This document shows, in pieces, positions 21,248 through 33,400 of a stretch of 64,000 nt of DNA. The position numbers and the translations under genes are program-made. The stretch is from Aporrectodea caliginosa. Taxonomy: Eukaryota > Annelida > Clitellata > Crassiclitellata > Lumbricidae. The first letter of the stretch is position 1. Every line of letters starts with the position of its first letter. The notes beneath the pieces were generated by a model, which had not been told where the DNA came from, searched no databases, and saw nothing but the letters and a program-made list of their open reading frames with translations. Where the stretch lies: positions 320,723-384,722 of the forward strand of contig JACEVL010000462.1 in the NCBI GenBank assembly GCA_020284085.1, given 5' to 3'.

Positions 21248-22370
21248 CCTAAGTCGTGGGAAGCATAGCTCAGTCAAAACATAATCGATGGGCATGTAAG
21301 GTCAGACTCGGTTCCAGGTCAGGATTCAAGAGTCTGACAGCAGACAGTCAGATGGTTGCGGTTTATGGTGCTTCGTAGAATCAATTGGTGCTATTAATAG
21401 CTGATCTATGATGTTGCCTGTTCGGGAGCAACGTTTGTCACCGTTAATAAATCAGTGGAGTAGTAGTCCATAATGACCTTAGCATAAAAAGACTTGTATT
21501 AGTTAGGCTATAATGTATTCAAACCATAATTCATTCGTTTTGGGTAGGGTGCAGAACAGCCAAGAGCTCGTTGACTGGAAGAGCAGTTCTTCAGTTATGA
21601 AGAGCTCTCGAGTCAGCCCTTGAGCAAAGACTCTCGACTGTTCAGGATACCTCTGGTATCTTCCCACCTCCGCAACAAAACAAATACGACTTATGACCTA
21701 GAATGCACAACTTCACCCTCCCCACTAAGGATAAGCTTAACTACACCTCCCAAGTTTTATTCAATTTGACTTATAAATGATCCAATAACTAACTCTAGCT
21801 CGGCTCAACAACTAATCTGTGTTACTTGTAACCAGTTGCATCCTTGACAACTGGTTTCATTGAATTATATGAATATTGATTGTATTGTTCCATGTTAGTT
21901 GAGCACTCCATTTTATAATGCTCAATCGATAGACATGTCTGGAGTCTATTAATTCTTTCTGAAGTTATTTTGGAAGGCTGTGAATAAGGTCTTACACTGT
22001 CACAAATGCAGTATGGTGCCCTGCTATTCCTCACAGTCATTGCTTTGTGACAGGTTTTCTCTTTCTTTTCCACAGGATGTCTGCTCTCAGACTCAGTTTT
22101 TCTTATAACTCTTTGTCTGGACTTTTTCTTACTGTGACTGTGCTCTGCCTGTCCGTAATTTGCTCCAGACTTTTTCTTACTGTGATTTTTAGTTTGCTCG
22201 AGCCAACAATGCTAGCATAAATTGCAACTTCTCATTTCTCAGTGAGCACTGTGCTCTGAACTGTAACCTGTTGTTCTCCTTAAAGAATGCTTTGACATCC
22301 TTGGATCTTGGTCTCATTGTTAAATTCCACTGTCGGCCTCATGATTGCTTTACCGGTTGTTTAGTCCATG
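21248..22370. other. no gene recognised
   Basis: Spacer. CAGACTTTTTCTTACTGTGA-like segments recur near 22118 and 22168. The minus open frame at 21822-22073 has no recognisable domain. Confidence 0.35.
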
Positions 22371-22378
22371 TCCTAGTT

Positions 22379-23199
22379 CAGCGTTTCCCAAAGTGTGTTC
22401 CGCGGAACCCTCCGGTTCTGTGAGGAAACGCAAGGGTTCCATGAAGAAATTGGATAAAAAGGTGTTTGGATGTGTTGTTCAGACTACGAGGTGAAGACAA
22501 GGGTTCCATGGGAAAATTTTCATTTAGAATGATTTCTAATCTAATTTTTATGGATTAAAACTATATAACCCCGATCACTGTTTTTATCATCATCAAATAT
22601 TCGTTTAATAGAAATTCAGGTTGACAAAACCACAAACTGAAACAGATAATGACATGGTAGAGTTCGGTTAGTTCTAGGTCGACAAGCCATTGGGGTCAAA
22701 CAGTCAATCCCACCCAGGTGTTATTCAATATTGTCAATACATGTTCTTGTACGAGAGTCGTGAAAAGACTCGTGATATAAAATTTCTATTGTCCTTTGGT
22801 GGTACTGTAGTTTGTACTCGTGGGCCCGTGTTCGTAGGTTGTAGCTGTGACTGCGAGACTTGGGAAGAAATCTTCTGAGAACATGGCTCTGGTCAGATGT
22901 TATGGCCTTGAATAGGGAATCATCGGCCGCGACGGCCAATTGCTCCGCTGCTGCAGGGGCGTTTGGAGGGAGAAACCCGTTTCGCTTTAGCCTGTCCAGA
23001 AGTTTCTCGATCTTGACCCGGTCGTGTGCCTGGGTAAACCCCCACCAAGCCGGCGATGCATACATCAAGGATGCAACTGTGGTCTTCTTGCGACCACATG
23101 GATGGCGGGAGGGGGGGGATTAAACCTATACCCCTATATTGGTCTACTTCACATGCAGGCAGTAAGTATATCAGGATATGGTTTGATTGGGAAGCACTG
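22379..23199. mobile_element. hAT-like element carrying a LINE fragment
   Basis: It starts CAGCGTTTCCCAAAGTGTG and ends TTGGGAAGCACTG, imperfect inverted termini. The flanks TCCTAGTT and CCCTAGAT match at 6 of 8 positions. The first 300 bases look like a MITE. From 22721 a LINE fragment in opposite orientation fills the rest, which suggests a nested insertion. Confidence 0.5.
22721..23100 (-). mobile_element. LINE reverse-transcriptase C-terminal fragment
   Basis: A minus-strand open frame of about 115 codons encodes YASPAWWGFTQAHDRVKIEK and later DDSLFKAI, then VLRRFLP and SYNLRTRAHEYKL. This is the end of a non-LTR retrotransposon ORF2 (the post-RT region of CR1/Jockey-like elements). The frame is unbroken to its stop, so this is one of the better-preserved LINE pieces in the window. 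Confidence 0.75.
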
Positions 23200-23207
23200 C
23201 CCTAGAT

Positions 23208-23968
23208 TATGCCCTTGTTAAGCCAGATCTTTCCTTGGAAGATTTCTCCAGTTGTTGCCTCATCTCTGTGTCAGTGGTATTACCATCAGAAAATGACCTG
23301 ACTTTGGCTTTAAATAGTATAATTTGTGACACGGGGGTCAAAAGACTCAAAACCCATCACATGTTGGTTTCTGACCTTTTTATTTAGTCATATTCTACAG
23401 TTGATTTGCTTCAAATTAATTTGTACAAAATGAAAATATTTTTTTTCTAACTGAAGTTATGCTCATTTGATTCTTGCATAATTAGTATAAAGTGAGAAAA
23501 TCGAATAAAATGTTTAGGAATATCTGTCTCATCAATGTCCTCTGCAACCATTGCTTGATTATACTGCAATTTTGCTGGGCAATAAAAGGCTATTCTGTAT
23601 CGAATAAAGCAAACAACATCAAAATGTAATTACTACTTTGCAAATTATGGAAAATTCTTAGGCAACTGTTGAATTGAAGAATATTATATATATTTTTTAC
23701 TAGCCTCGCCTGTTTCATCTTCTAGCTCAATATCTCGGAAGCGACAAGCGACAACGGGTTTTGAGCTCTGGTGTCACATTTCTTGTGCGTTGGAAATTCT
23801 TTAATGTTATTATTATCTGCTACTGCCAACACCATCTGTGAACAGTTTATGATTTCTTGCAAAGTATGAAAAAATTCCATATCTCGCATTTTTATGTCCT
23901 AAGGGCAGCCAGGGTTAGCTTGCTATGGCACTTCAGAGGGCATATTCTCAAGCGTTTTTTATTCAGCT
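23208..23968. other. no gene recognised; possible AMPD 5' flank
   Basis: AT-rich sequence upstream of the first recognised AMPD exon. No TATA box or other core promoter element can be assigned with confidence. Confidence 0.35.
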
Positions 23969-23969
23969 A

Positions 23970-24190
23970 TACACCAGTATAGTTAGTGGTTGGTGTACTG
24001 GACTGTTAGTCATAAGGTCTGGGCTTCAAATCCCTGCCAGGGCAGAAATTTGTTCAAAATTTCATCTGCATTTGGACCCCTTTGTGAACTCGGCCATAAT
24101 GAGTACATAGACTCCCACTGTCCATGGGAGGTTTATACGGAGAGGGAGAGGACTAACCAGTCTTCATATGCCTACGCTAAGATTAATTAT
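23970..24190 (+). repeat. tRNA-derived SINE
   Basis: A-box region TAGTTAGTGGTTGGTGTACT and B-box-like GGGCTTCAAATCCC, followed by the family body (GGGCAGAAATTTG, CATAATGAGTAC, CACTGTCC). Same family as the copies at 17240 and 28090, in the opposite orientation. Confidence 0.7.
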
Positions 24191-24409
24191 GTCCCTACCT
24201 CTTCATGCCCATTGATTGCCACTGAGACTCGCTTAAAACTCTTCTATAAGAGCTAGTATAAGCATGTTTCAGCCTAACATGTATGACATCATGATAATTG
24301 AATGATGTTGTAGATTGAAAGAATTAGATTGAAAGTTGCTCGTATTATGATTGCCGTGTGTTTGTGTATTTGAAACAGGTATTGCTTGATTGTTGTTTGG
24401 ATATCGGAA

Positions 24410-24455
24410 ATGGCAGAATTGTGGTCAAAGGTGGTTGAAGGAAAGAGAAGTTTAG
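24410..24455 (+). CDS. AMPD: AMP deaminase exon 1 (first seen), residues 1-15
   Basis: Starts ATGGCAGAATTGTGG and ends at a strong donor (TTTAG/GTAAGTAAC), leaving one base for the next codon. That phase fits exon 2 exactly. A pyrimidine/TTTGAAACAG stretch ending at 24378 could be an acceptor of a 5' UTR or an upstream coding exon. Confidence 0.6.
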
Positions 24456-27400
24456 GTAAGTAACTATGAGATTTGTATAATTAGAACATACGAATAAGAA
24501 ATCTCAGGCTCAAGCGGTGCTGCATGTATCTTTGAGTACAAACTGCTCAACCATTTTTCTGGTCAGAAGTTGGTTTCAGTGTTTGACAGTTTGAATCTAA
24601 ACTGTTTTAAAACAGGTTTTGTGAATCAATGTATCTTTAGTTCTATATTTAGCTGTGGATGTCCTATATTATGTCCTGCGCTGTGCTATAGTGTATTTGA
24701 ATGTTTATTCGTCATCATGATCTTCGACCGAGACCACATGACTTTCAATTGCCACCCAAAGATGACAGAAATTTCATCCCGAGGTCATTGTTCAGTAGTC
24801 TAATGTTGCCCCGATGACTATGTTGCCCCATGCTTGAACAGTGATTTAAATTGAATAATTTGCTAATTTGTAACTGGTATTACTGTTTCTGTAATGGGTT
24901 GCGGTGTGCCAACCCAGTGTTTCGTCAATAAACGAATATTATTATTATCATTCTATGCAATATGTGCACTTGTCAGATCTATACAAATAAATTCTACTGA
25001 CTTGTATACTTATTAGTCTGAAGGCACAAATATTCTTTTCTGAACTTTTTGTGTGTAATTCAATTCCAAAGTAGACCATTTTTTATGGAGACTTTCAAAA
25101 TCTTACATGATCTTGAAAAAATATGGACAAAGAAACCTCTTCGAGAAGGCAGCTACTGGAAATCTAAGAGGACATGAACCTTGGAAACTGTAATCTGGTG
25201 TAATTTGTATGAGTATTAATGTGTAGTCCATTATCTCATGTAATGTGAGTAAGTGTTAACGTGTAGTCCATTATCTCATGTAATGTGAGAAAGTGTTAAC
25301 GTGTAGTCTGTAATCTGTATCATTTGAGGATGTAATAGGACATTAGAATATTTCCTATACAGCAAGAGGATTGTAAAGAAGGTGATCCATGTACCATAGT
25401 ATTGATTTAGTATCTGCATTAAGCTTGAATGCTTTCTAACAGAAACTGGACTGTTGGATGTAAAGATGTAGGCAGTCAAAGCTTATGTAGCTTTAACTGT
25501 AGCCATATAACTGTACAGTAAAGGTTGTGTCCAGGTCTTCTCAGATTCCTTTCTTTCCACTGGACTTGCCTTGAAAGTTAACTTGCTCAACAATACGACT
25601 AGGGACCATTGTGCAGTGTTAAAAAGTGCCATAGAAGTTTACATATGATATATTTACAGATTATTGAAAGGTCTGTAGAAGGTCTACAGACCTTTCAATA
25701 ATCTGTAAATATATCATAGCCTAAGATATGACTGTATTTTGGTGACCCGACAATTGCGCGCAGGACAATTGCGCGCCGACAATTCCGCGACCCGACAATT
25801 CCGCGCAGGACAATTGCGTGCCGACAATTGCGTGCAAAAAAAGGGAACAATTCAAATTTATTTCGAATGATTTTCATTTGCTTTTCTAAAGCTTTTAAAC
25901 TATTTAAGACCTTAAAAATTAATGTCGAAAGAGTTTCAGCTATTCAGCTACTGTTAGTGAGGCTACTATAGAAAACTGTTCTACTGTTCAAATGGAAAGA
26001 TTGTTTGACTATATAAAACTGTTCTACTGTTCAAATGGAAAGATTGTTTGCGATTCCGCGTAGATAATCAATCAACGGAACTGTGCGATAGGTAGGAGTC
26101 AGCGCCATCAGGCGTCGGTTAAGTTTCATGTATTTCGACTTCGAAGCCTCTGGTTGTCGATATCCAGAACGAAACCTTTCTACCATTTGCTCGACGTGAT
26201 CCTGCTCCTTGCGAAACTGATCCACCAGCTTGTAGACAGAGGGATGGTGGCAGTCTGCTGTCTGCTGGAAAGATCGGTGCCACGCCTCGACAGAATTGTT
26301 AGTGCGTGGCAATCCGTCGTTAACCCGGTCGTGCATGTTCCAGAGGGCTATTGCGAATCTGGGATTACCTCGTCGATTTCTCCTCTGCCGTCCTATGAAG
26401 TTATCCTCCCAGTAGTCGTTGATCGTAGCCAGTTGGGGAGGGCTGGTTTCGACCAATTCGTCAAAGTACCTTTAATACTACACGGTGCGCGCAATTGTCG
26501 GTGCGCGCAATTGTCATTTTTTTTTGGCCGCGCGCAATTGTCGGCGCGCAATTGTCGACGCGCAATTGTTGGCGCGCAATTGTCCTGCGTGCAATTGTCG
26601 GGTGCCCTGTATTTTGATATTGTCCTCTACAAAGTTCAGAAGTGCACATGACCATACGACAGAACATCAATGGTGCTCAGCAATTATTGTGAGTGAAGGA
26701 CTTGCTCAAGGTCCCTGACACAGTAACTGCCTTGGGTGAGACTAGAACCCTTACTCTCAGCATTACAGGTTGAGCACTTTAACCAGCTGTGAGGGTTTTG
26801 TGTAAAAGCTGATCTGTATTGATCAAAAGCTGTAGGAAAGGTTTTAGATTGTAATTAATTCGAAATGTGTTTTAGATATGTGGTAAATATATGCAGTGCT
26901 TTTGAGTGGTGCATAAAAGGTGCTTTGTAAATTGTTACATTGTTATTTACATTGTTACGTGTTGCATTGTTACATGTTACAATGTTACACATTACATTGT
27001 AGAAATAGCACAGTTTCTCATTGATGTTTTCTTGGTATATATATAGATAGTGCGGAGGAGGGTGCCGTGGCCGAAGAAGGCGCTCACGGACGAAAGCAGA
27101 CGAAGCACGACAACCACGACAGCAAGTTTAAGGAGTTGGTTGAGACGATCTTCCAACACTGCAATGAGTCGCTGTCTCATGAGATGGAAGATGCTTATGA
27201 TGTGCCAAAGTATCCCATTCAGGAGCATCAGCAGAAACTGAACTTGATTCGACAGATGAGCAAGTTAGTTTTTCAGCTCTAAATAGAATATATTCGTTTA
27301 TTGAGAAAACTGGTTGTCAAAAATTCGCGCAAGCGAATTTTTAAGCCACCACGTTGACCCAAATCTTAAAAACTAACATTATTCCCTTTTTTCTTTATAG

Positions 27401-30400
27401 TACTCTTTATAGTACTCTTTGTGTATGTAAGTTGTGAAGCGGTGTGTCTTCCTGCTTGATAAATAAACGAATATATCATCATCATCAGGTACAGGTTATG
27501 AAAAAAAGGAGTAATAGACTCTGATGTATTAGTTACTATCAATGTTAGGGTATCATAGGATGTTAAATATTCTTCGGTTGCATGATTTTATCATTATCAT
27601 CATCATCAGTTTCTGAAGCCAGCCATTTGGTGGCGATGGGTACGAATAAATGATCTCCAGTGTTCTCAGTCATTTGTGAAGTCCAGCGCTCCTTTGTGCA
27701 CTCTGTAATGAGTTCAAATGGATCTTGTTGTCTGTCAGAGAAAATTTATGGTGTAGATGTTGTTAAGTTGCTAGTGTACTGTCAGGTATTTTGGACGAAA
27801 GCTGACATTGTTTTTGCGACCTTGGCAGAAAACCGGATCTTTTGGCAGCTTCCCAATATGTGTTTGGTAAACAATGGAGTTCATGGTTAAAAGCAGCAGT
27901 CAGTATCCAGCATTGAAGGCTTCAGTTTCATGTTGCCAGTTGCAGCAGCTGAGCCAAAGGATGGATTTGCTGCTTTCTGTGAAGAATACAGAGAGGAAGA
28001 AGAAGAGGAAAAAGAGGAGTACCATTTGTACCGGCTAACCCTAAGACAGCTTTGGTTGTGGATTCTTAGCCATTTTTATTTGCCTTGGCATTTGAGCCCG
28101 GTGACTAGCCTTTTCCTTCACCATCCAATCTTCCCACTGACAGTGTACAGTTGGTGTACTCATTATAGCTGAGTTAGCTAGGTGATGCATGTGATCCTGA
28201 AATCTTGAAACTACTCTGTGGTGGCAGGGATTTGAACCCTGACCTCTTGATTGACCGTCCAGTCTGCTAACCACTGGACTATTGTGCTTCATGTTTAAGC
28301 ACCTGCCCAGTCCTGCAGATTGCATCGACCATCAAGGTAGCATTGACTGAGCAGATAGCATTGGTTATGCAGATATTATTGATTAATCGCTCTGTCGGTT
28401 TCCTCTGCATGCTGCCTGATTTCTACAATGTAACTTTATCATTGTAAATCTGCTGAAGAATTCTTGCCAACAGCTAAGAGAAAAAAATTTGGCCTTTTGT
28501 GATGAGGCCTTTTGTGTTGTCGGCCTGTATGCATGGCTCAGCCTTCTATTCAGGAGACCAACGATTTTCACGTTTTTTACCAACAGTTACATTCTTTTTA
28601 CTATGTAACAACCTTGCACTGACTGTTGACATTATGAAACACCTTAAAGCAGAGGTGTCAAAGAGCCGGCCCGCAGGCCACAAATGGCCCACTGACAGCC
28701 ACTGGTAGCCCGCAGAGCCTTGCCTAAAAACTGAGAATTAAAGTTCAAATTTGTAATTTTTAAGGCTTAATGAGTTTTTTCTGATGTTCATGACTGACAA
28801 CGTAGATCAAAATTATTATATTTAAAGCCTGATTTCACTGTTTGTATGCTAAAAATGCAACATTTAAGAATTTAGTTTTGCAAAAATTTCTGGGGCGGAC
28901 TCAGCGAGGCCCCCAGATCCCTACCCCAATTTGCTCAGGTGCCTTCGGCATCTTGACCCGCCACCTGCTGGAAAATATTGCCACTGGCCCGCCATTAAAA
29001 CGGTTTGACACCCCTGCCCTAGAGGTAGCTACATAAATTATGGTAATTACAGTTAGATTAGTATAGATGTGTGGTTTCCAGTAACCTCAGTCATGATGAC
29101 ACAAATCCATATATATTTACTACTCAACTATACTGATCAGACTTAGCTATGTCCCTTAATTAAATCATCGGTGTTATTTCTGTGTCACCATTCCAGAGGC
29201 CTAAGACTCTGTGTGATTGTAAAATAATTTTATGGTTTGTAATTGTAACTGGAAATTTATAGCACCACTTTCAGAAAAACTAATAGGTCATGTGTCTGTT
29301 AAATGTCTTTAAGGACAGAAATTTTATAACTGAGCGAAACAGTGCACAGAGAACTAGAAGAATCACACACATGCACACAGATACCCACACAAACACACGT
29401 GGAGCCCATCCAATGTTGACAGATAGCATCACAGGTTAGAGTCACTGTCCCATTGCTGTGTGGATAGTTTGTAGCAATGGTGTTTATGTTATGCTGGGAA
29501 ATGGAGCAAAAACACCTAAAGATGCCAGGCTTCCCTCGTGGCATCTGCTTTGTTTATTACCTTTCTCCAGTTCTGCTGTTCTGAGGTTAGAAAGGTATGA
29601 GATCATGCACGTGGCCGTGAAGAAGGAGCCACCTGGAAGAGTTTAACTTTTATGAACTGCGTCGTACGAAAGCAGCTGCGTCAGGAAATCACGTCTTAGA
29701 GTTGAGTTCCTCAGTTACAGCCGTTGTCTGTTATCTGGGGTAATATGTAGTCTGCATTATGTGCAATGTATGTGTTTATGTGTAGTCTGTTATTTGAGCT
29801 AATTAAATGATTTGACCACATTAGAACGTAATGATCTTATATTCAGAATTCAGCCCAATTTCTTGTTAGTTATTAGGTTTTCATTTTTTTACTGTAATGG
29901 ATCTCCCACTTGAAAATATGCGTTACTTGCAAATTATTGCACCAGGTCATGGTGTGAAATATGTACAGCTTTTCAAATGTAGTTGTTTGAGCCAGACTGT
30001 ATTCTTAAATGTGATATCAACCTTCAGGATGCATATTGAACCTTTGGTGTTGATACAGTGCATGCTTGTTAGTGAGAGTATGCGAATGTCTTCCTATTTT
30101 AGAAGACCACCACCTGGTGCCAGGAGACTGGATCTTCATGGGTAATTTAACCCTAGATCTGTTACCCTTTCATCATTAAACCCCTCTGTAACACAACACT
30201 TGCAATTGAGGATCATAGTTGCAGAAATTTGCACTGAAACAAAATATCATCAAAACATTTATTAGATATAGTGTTCCTAGTTCATACAGAAAATTGGTTG
30301 AATTTGCTGACAAATTTCCCTTTAATTGAATTGAGATTTAGATTAATAAACCTAGTATAGATCTGTAGAAAGATCAAGCAGCTTTGATTGATTGCCAGTA

Positions 30401-33400
30401 CTTTTGACAAACGACATTAGTAACTCTTCTCTTTGATTTCTTTTTGCAAGCAATTGAAGGCTTGTCTTTTTCAGCTACTGGCACTTTGTAGGTGAATTCA
30501 TAAATTAGCATGATGCAATTATCTAAGTAATAACAATTATGATAGCAATAACTAGTAGAAGTAGTAGTAATAATAATAATATTAAATTGATGCAGAAGTT
30601 TTTATATTAAAATTATTTTTGGTAAATTATTTGATTAATTATTTTTGATAAGTTTTAGTAATATAAAGTGAAGTTTAAGTAGATTAATTTGTCACCCATA
30701 TCTCTTTCCAATGAGTGAGTGGCTTGCTTGTTTAACTTAATTATGAACAGATTGTAGGGACCTTCACTGTCTTTTCTCAGTTTCTGTTTGGATTTTCCTC
30801 ATTTCCCTCTGACATTATATATGGCATTTATGATTTTTAACCAACACATTCATTGCTTATTCCCAGTTATGAGTGAACTGTCTTTCGCTAGGTTTTCCTA
30901 GAAATTTCTCACTTGATGGTTTTAAAAATGCTTTATTTTCCTATCAGGTAAGTTGCATAGGCCTATATTGTGTGTGGGTTCATGCATTAAACATATGTTG
31001 CGCGGTGATCCTCCTTAACAAAACTGCTGGCACATTTATTCATGCAGGCTGTCATTTTCACATGCATAATTTGTTAGATGCGAGATGAGATAGCATAGGA
31101 TCTGTCAATCATCACCTGATTTGAATCTTTATGAGACAGGTGCTTCCTATAGTATACTGGCTTACATGTCAATTGTTGATGTGCCAAATGATCAGTTAAT
31201 TGAAAGGAAATACATTTGCATCTGATTTTGCCTTGCTTGGAAAGTTCAAAGTGCATATGCCACAATATGACAATAGGAAAGAACAATTGTCAGTGAAAGA
31301 CTTGCTCAGGGCCTGTACACAGTAACCACCCCAATGGCTCAAACTGGTACTCTTCGTGTTACAGGCTGAGTGCTCTAAAAAATTGGCCACCCATATTATT
31401 CCATAATTATGAGATATGACAGGTGATGTAAGTGAGAAGATATGAGGTCATGTTGACTATGAATTGGAGGAGTTGGCAGATTGACTGAAGGGGTTTTGTT
31501 ATTTACATTGCCTCAAGTGACCTGAAGTAGGTCCGGGTAGTACTGTTGGTGTGGACTTTGGTTCTGAATTGTGGGAGAGTAAGACCTACGGCCATGAAGG
31601 CCATAGCTGTGGTCAGGTACAACCGAATCAACAGATGAGGTTAATGTAGGTCAGATGACTTTGCCGCCCACAGTGCTCCTCCATCTTTAATATTTACCTA
31701 AAATTAACCATGACTCCTGTTGTGCCCCACGCCTGCCACAGCTGGGTCTCGGATTTTCCATGAATGATTCAAAGCTTTGCAATTTGCTGCCAAGTTTAGT
31801 TCCGTCTGTCATTTCTTTGATGTCATTGTGGTCTTTGATGTCATTCTTAGATCTAGTTGCGTTTGTTCTGTCAATTTTGTTATGTCATTCAGGTGTAAAC
31901 TTACTGTTAGACTCTTTCAACTTGCTTACACACCATAGCCTGGCTTCTTGTTTCTCTGGTCTGTCTGATTTTCAACCTGTCGTCGTTGATGGATTACAAT
32001 TTTTATTGTGATTTCAGTTGGAGTGACAATCAGTTGATGTCTTGGACTTTATGATAGTAACAATATAGAAATCATTAGATTAGATTAGATTAGATTTTTT
32101 CATTGGATTGACGACAAAACACCTATTATGCATTTTGTAGCCCTATCATTTTTTGGCTGTTAAGAACTATTAAAATACATTCTTTCTTGTATTAGCTGCA
32201 TTTCAGATGATGTTACCTATAGACTAGGCTGACCAGATATTGGAAACTAAAAACCGGGACACTTCAATTACAAAATAAATTTTTGATGTTGTCAATAATC
32301 AATATAATATAACTTGCACAAATATCTATTTTATGCTTATTAGGCCTATATTGGTATAAGACTAAAAGACTAAGTGAAAGGTTTTATTCAAATCATGCTT
32401 TTAAATTTGAAATTAAATTCTAAATTTCTCAAATCAGTTACTCAAATTTGGCACCTGAATGTATGCTTCTTAAAAGTGTTTTTGTCTGCTAACATTCTAT
32501 CATAACAAATCTTGCTTCGAAATTTAAATTTAATTATTCTAAATTTATCAAATCAGTCACTCATATTTGGCGCTTAAATGTATACTTCTTAAAAGTTTTT
32601 TGTCTGCTAATATTCTGTCATAAAATTCAACACATGTTTCTTCCATATTCACTTTCACTATCATAACAGCTTCAAGAGTTTCTTCTGATAATCGACTTTT
32701 TTGATCTGACCAATAAGAGTTCATCAGTGAGAAAACTCGCTCAACTGGAGCATTAGTTTCAGGAATTGCTATCAAAATTATTATTTATGAAAATGTCTTT
32801 TAACAGAATATTATCACTACGACAATATGACGTTTAGAACCGGAAGAGGTATTGCCGTATTATGCATGGTAATAAATAAAAGTGAGATTAAAAATTAATT
32901 TACTCGCCAGATGCCAGTAGTAAAATCAAGGAGGCGTTGATAAAGTAAGTAAGTATATCCTTTATTTGATCACATGACAAACGCATATGAAATACATCAT
33001 AAAAAAATAATGTAAGATCGGAAAGTCAGGTCAGTTTTTAAAAACCGGGACATATTTAGAGTTTGGCCTACCTTTCCCGGCAGCCGGGACAGCTAGCAGA
33101 AAATCGGGACTGTCCCGGGAAAACCGGGACGTCTGGTCAGCCTACTATAGACCCTATGACTAAGATGAGAGGACATTAGTAATTAACAATTAATTCACAA
33201 CTGCTATGGTGCTGGTGTTTAATGCACCAAATGAAGCCACAGACCCATCAATAAAGATAAAGACTTGATGAACTTTATCCAAAGAATGTTGTATAAAAAC
33301 ATGTACTACCGTATATACTCGCCTATAAGTCGAGAAATTTAAGTCTATTTCAGGATGACGAAAAAGGTCTTCGACTTATACTTGAGAGGCAAAATTAACC

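Noticed and set aside
25740..26615. Regular short repeats at 25.75 and 26.5 kb resembling a CRISPR-like array
   Set aside because: The two arrays are mirror images flanked by a target duplication and enclose a MULE transposase remnant; the sequence is eukaryotic.
27930..28172. 80-codon + frame with a Glu-rich start in AMPD intron 2, considered as an extra exon
   Set aside because: It overlaps a SINE, lacks paired splice sites in phase, and exons 2 and 3 already join in frame.
28200..28300. Possible tRNA gene with A and B boxes
   Set aside because: The same head plus a non-tRNA body recurs at 17240, 23970, 38290 and 56235, so it is a SINE.
31760..32011. Leu/Ser-rich 83-codon + frame, resembling a membrane protein
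   Set aside because: It overlaps a LINE 3' end recognisable by its shared UTR and GATTAGATT tail.
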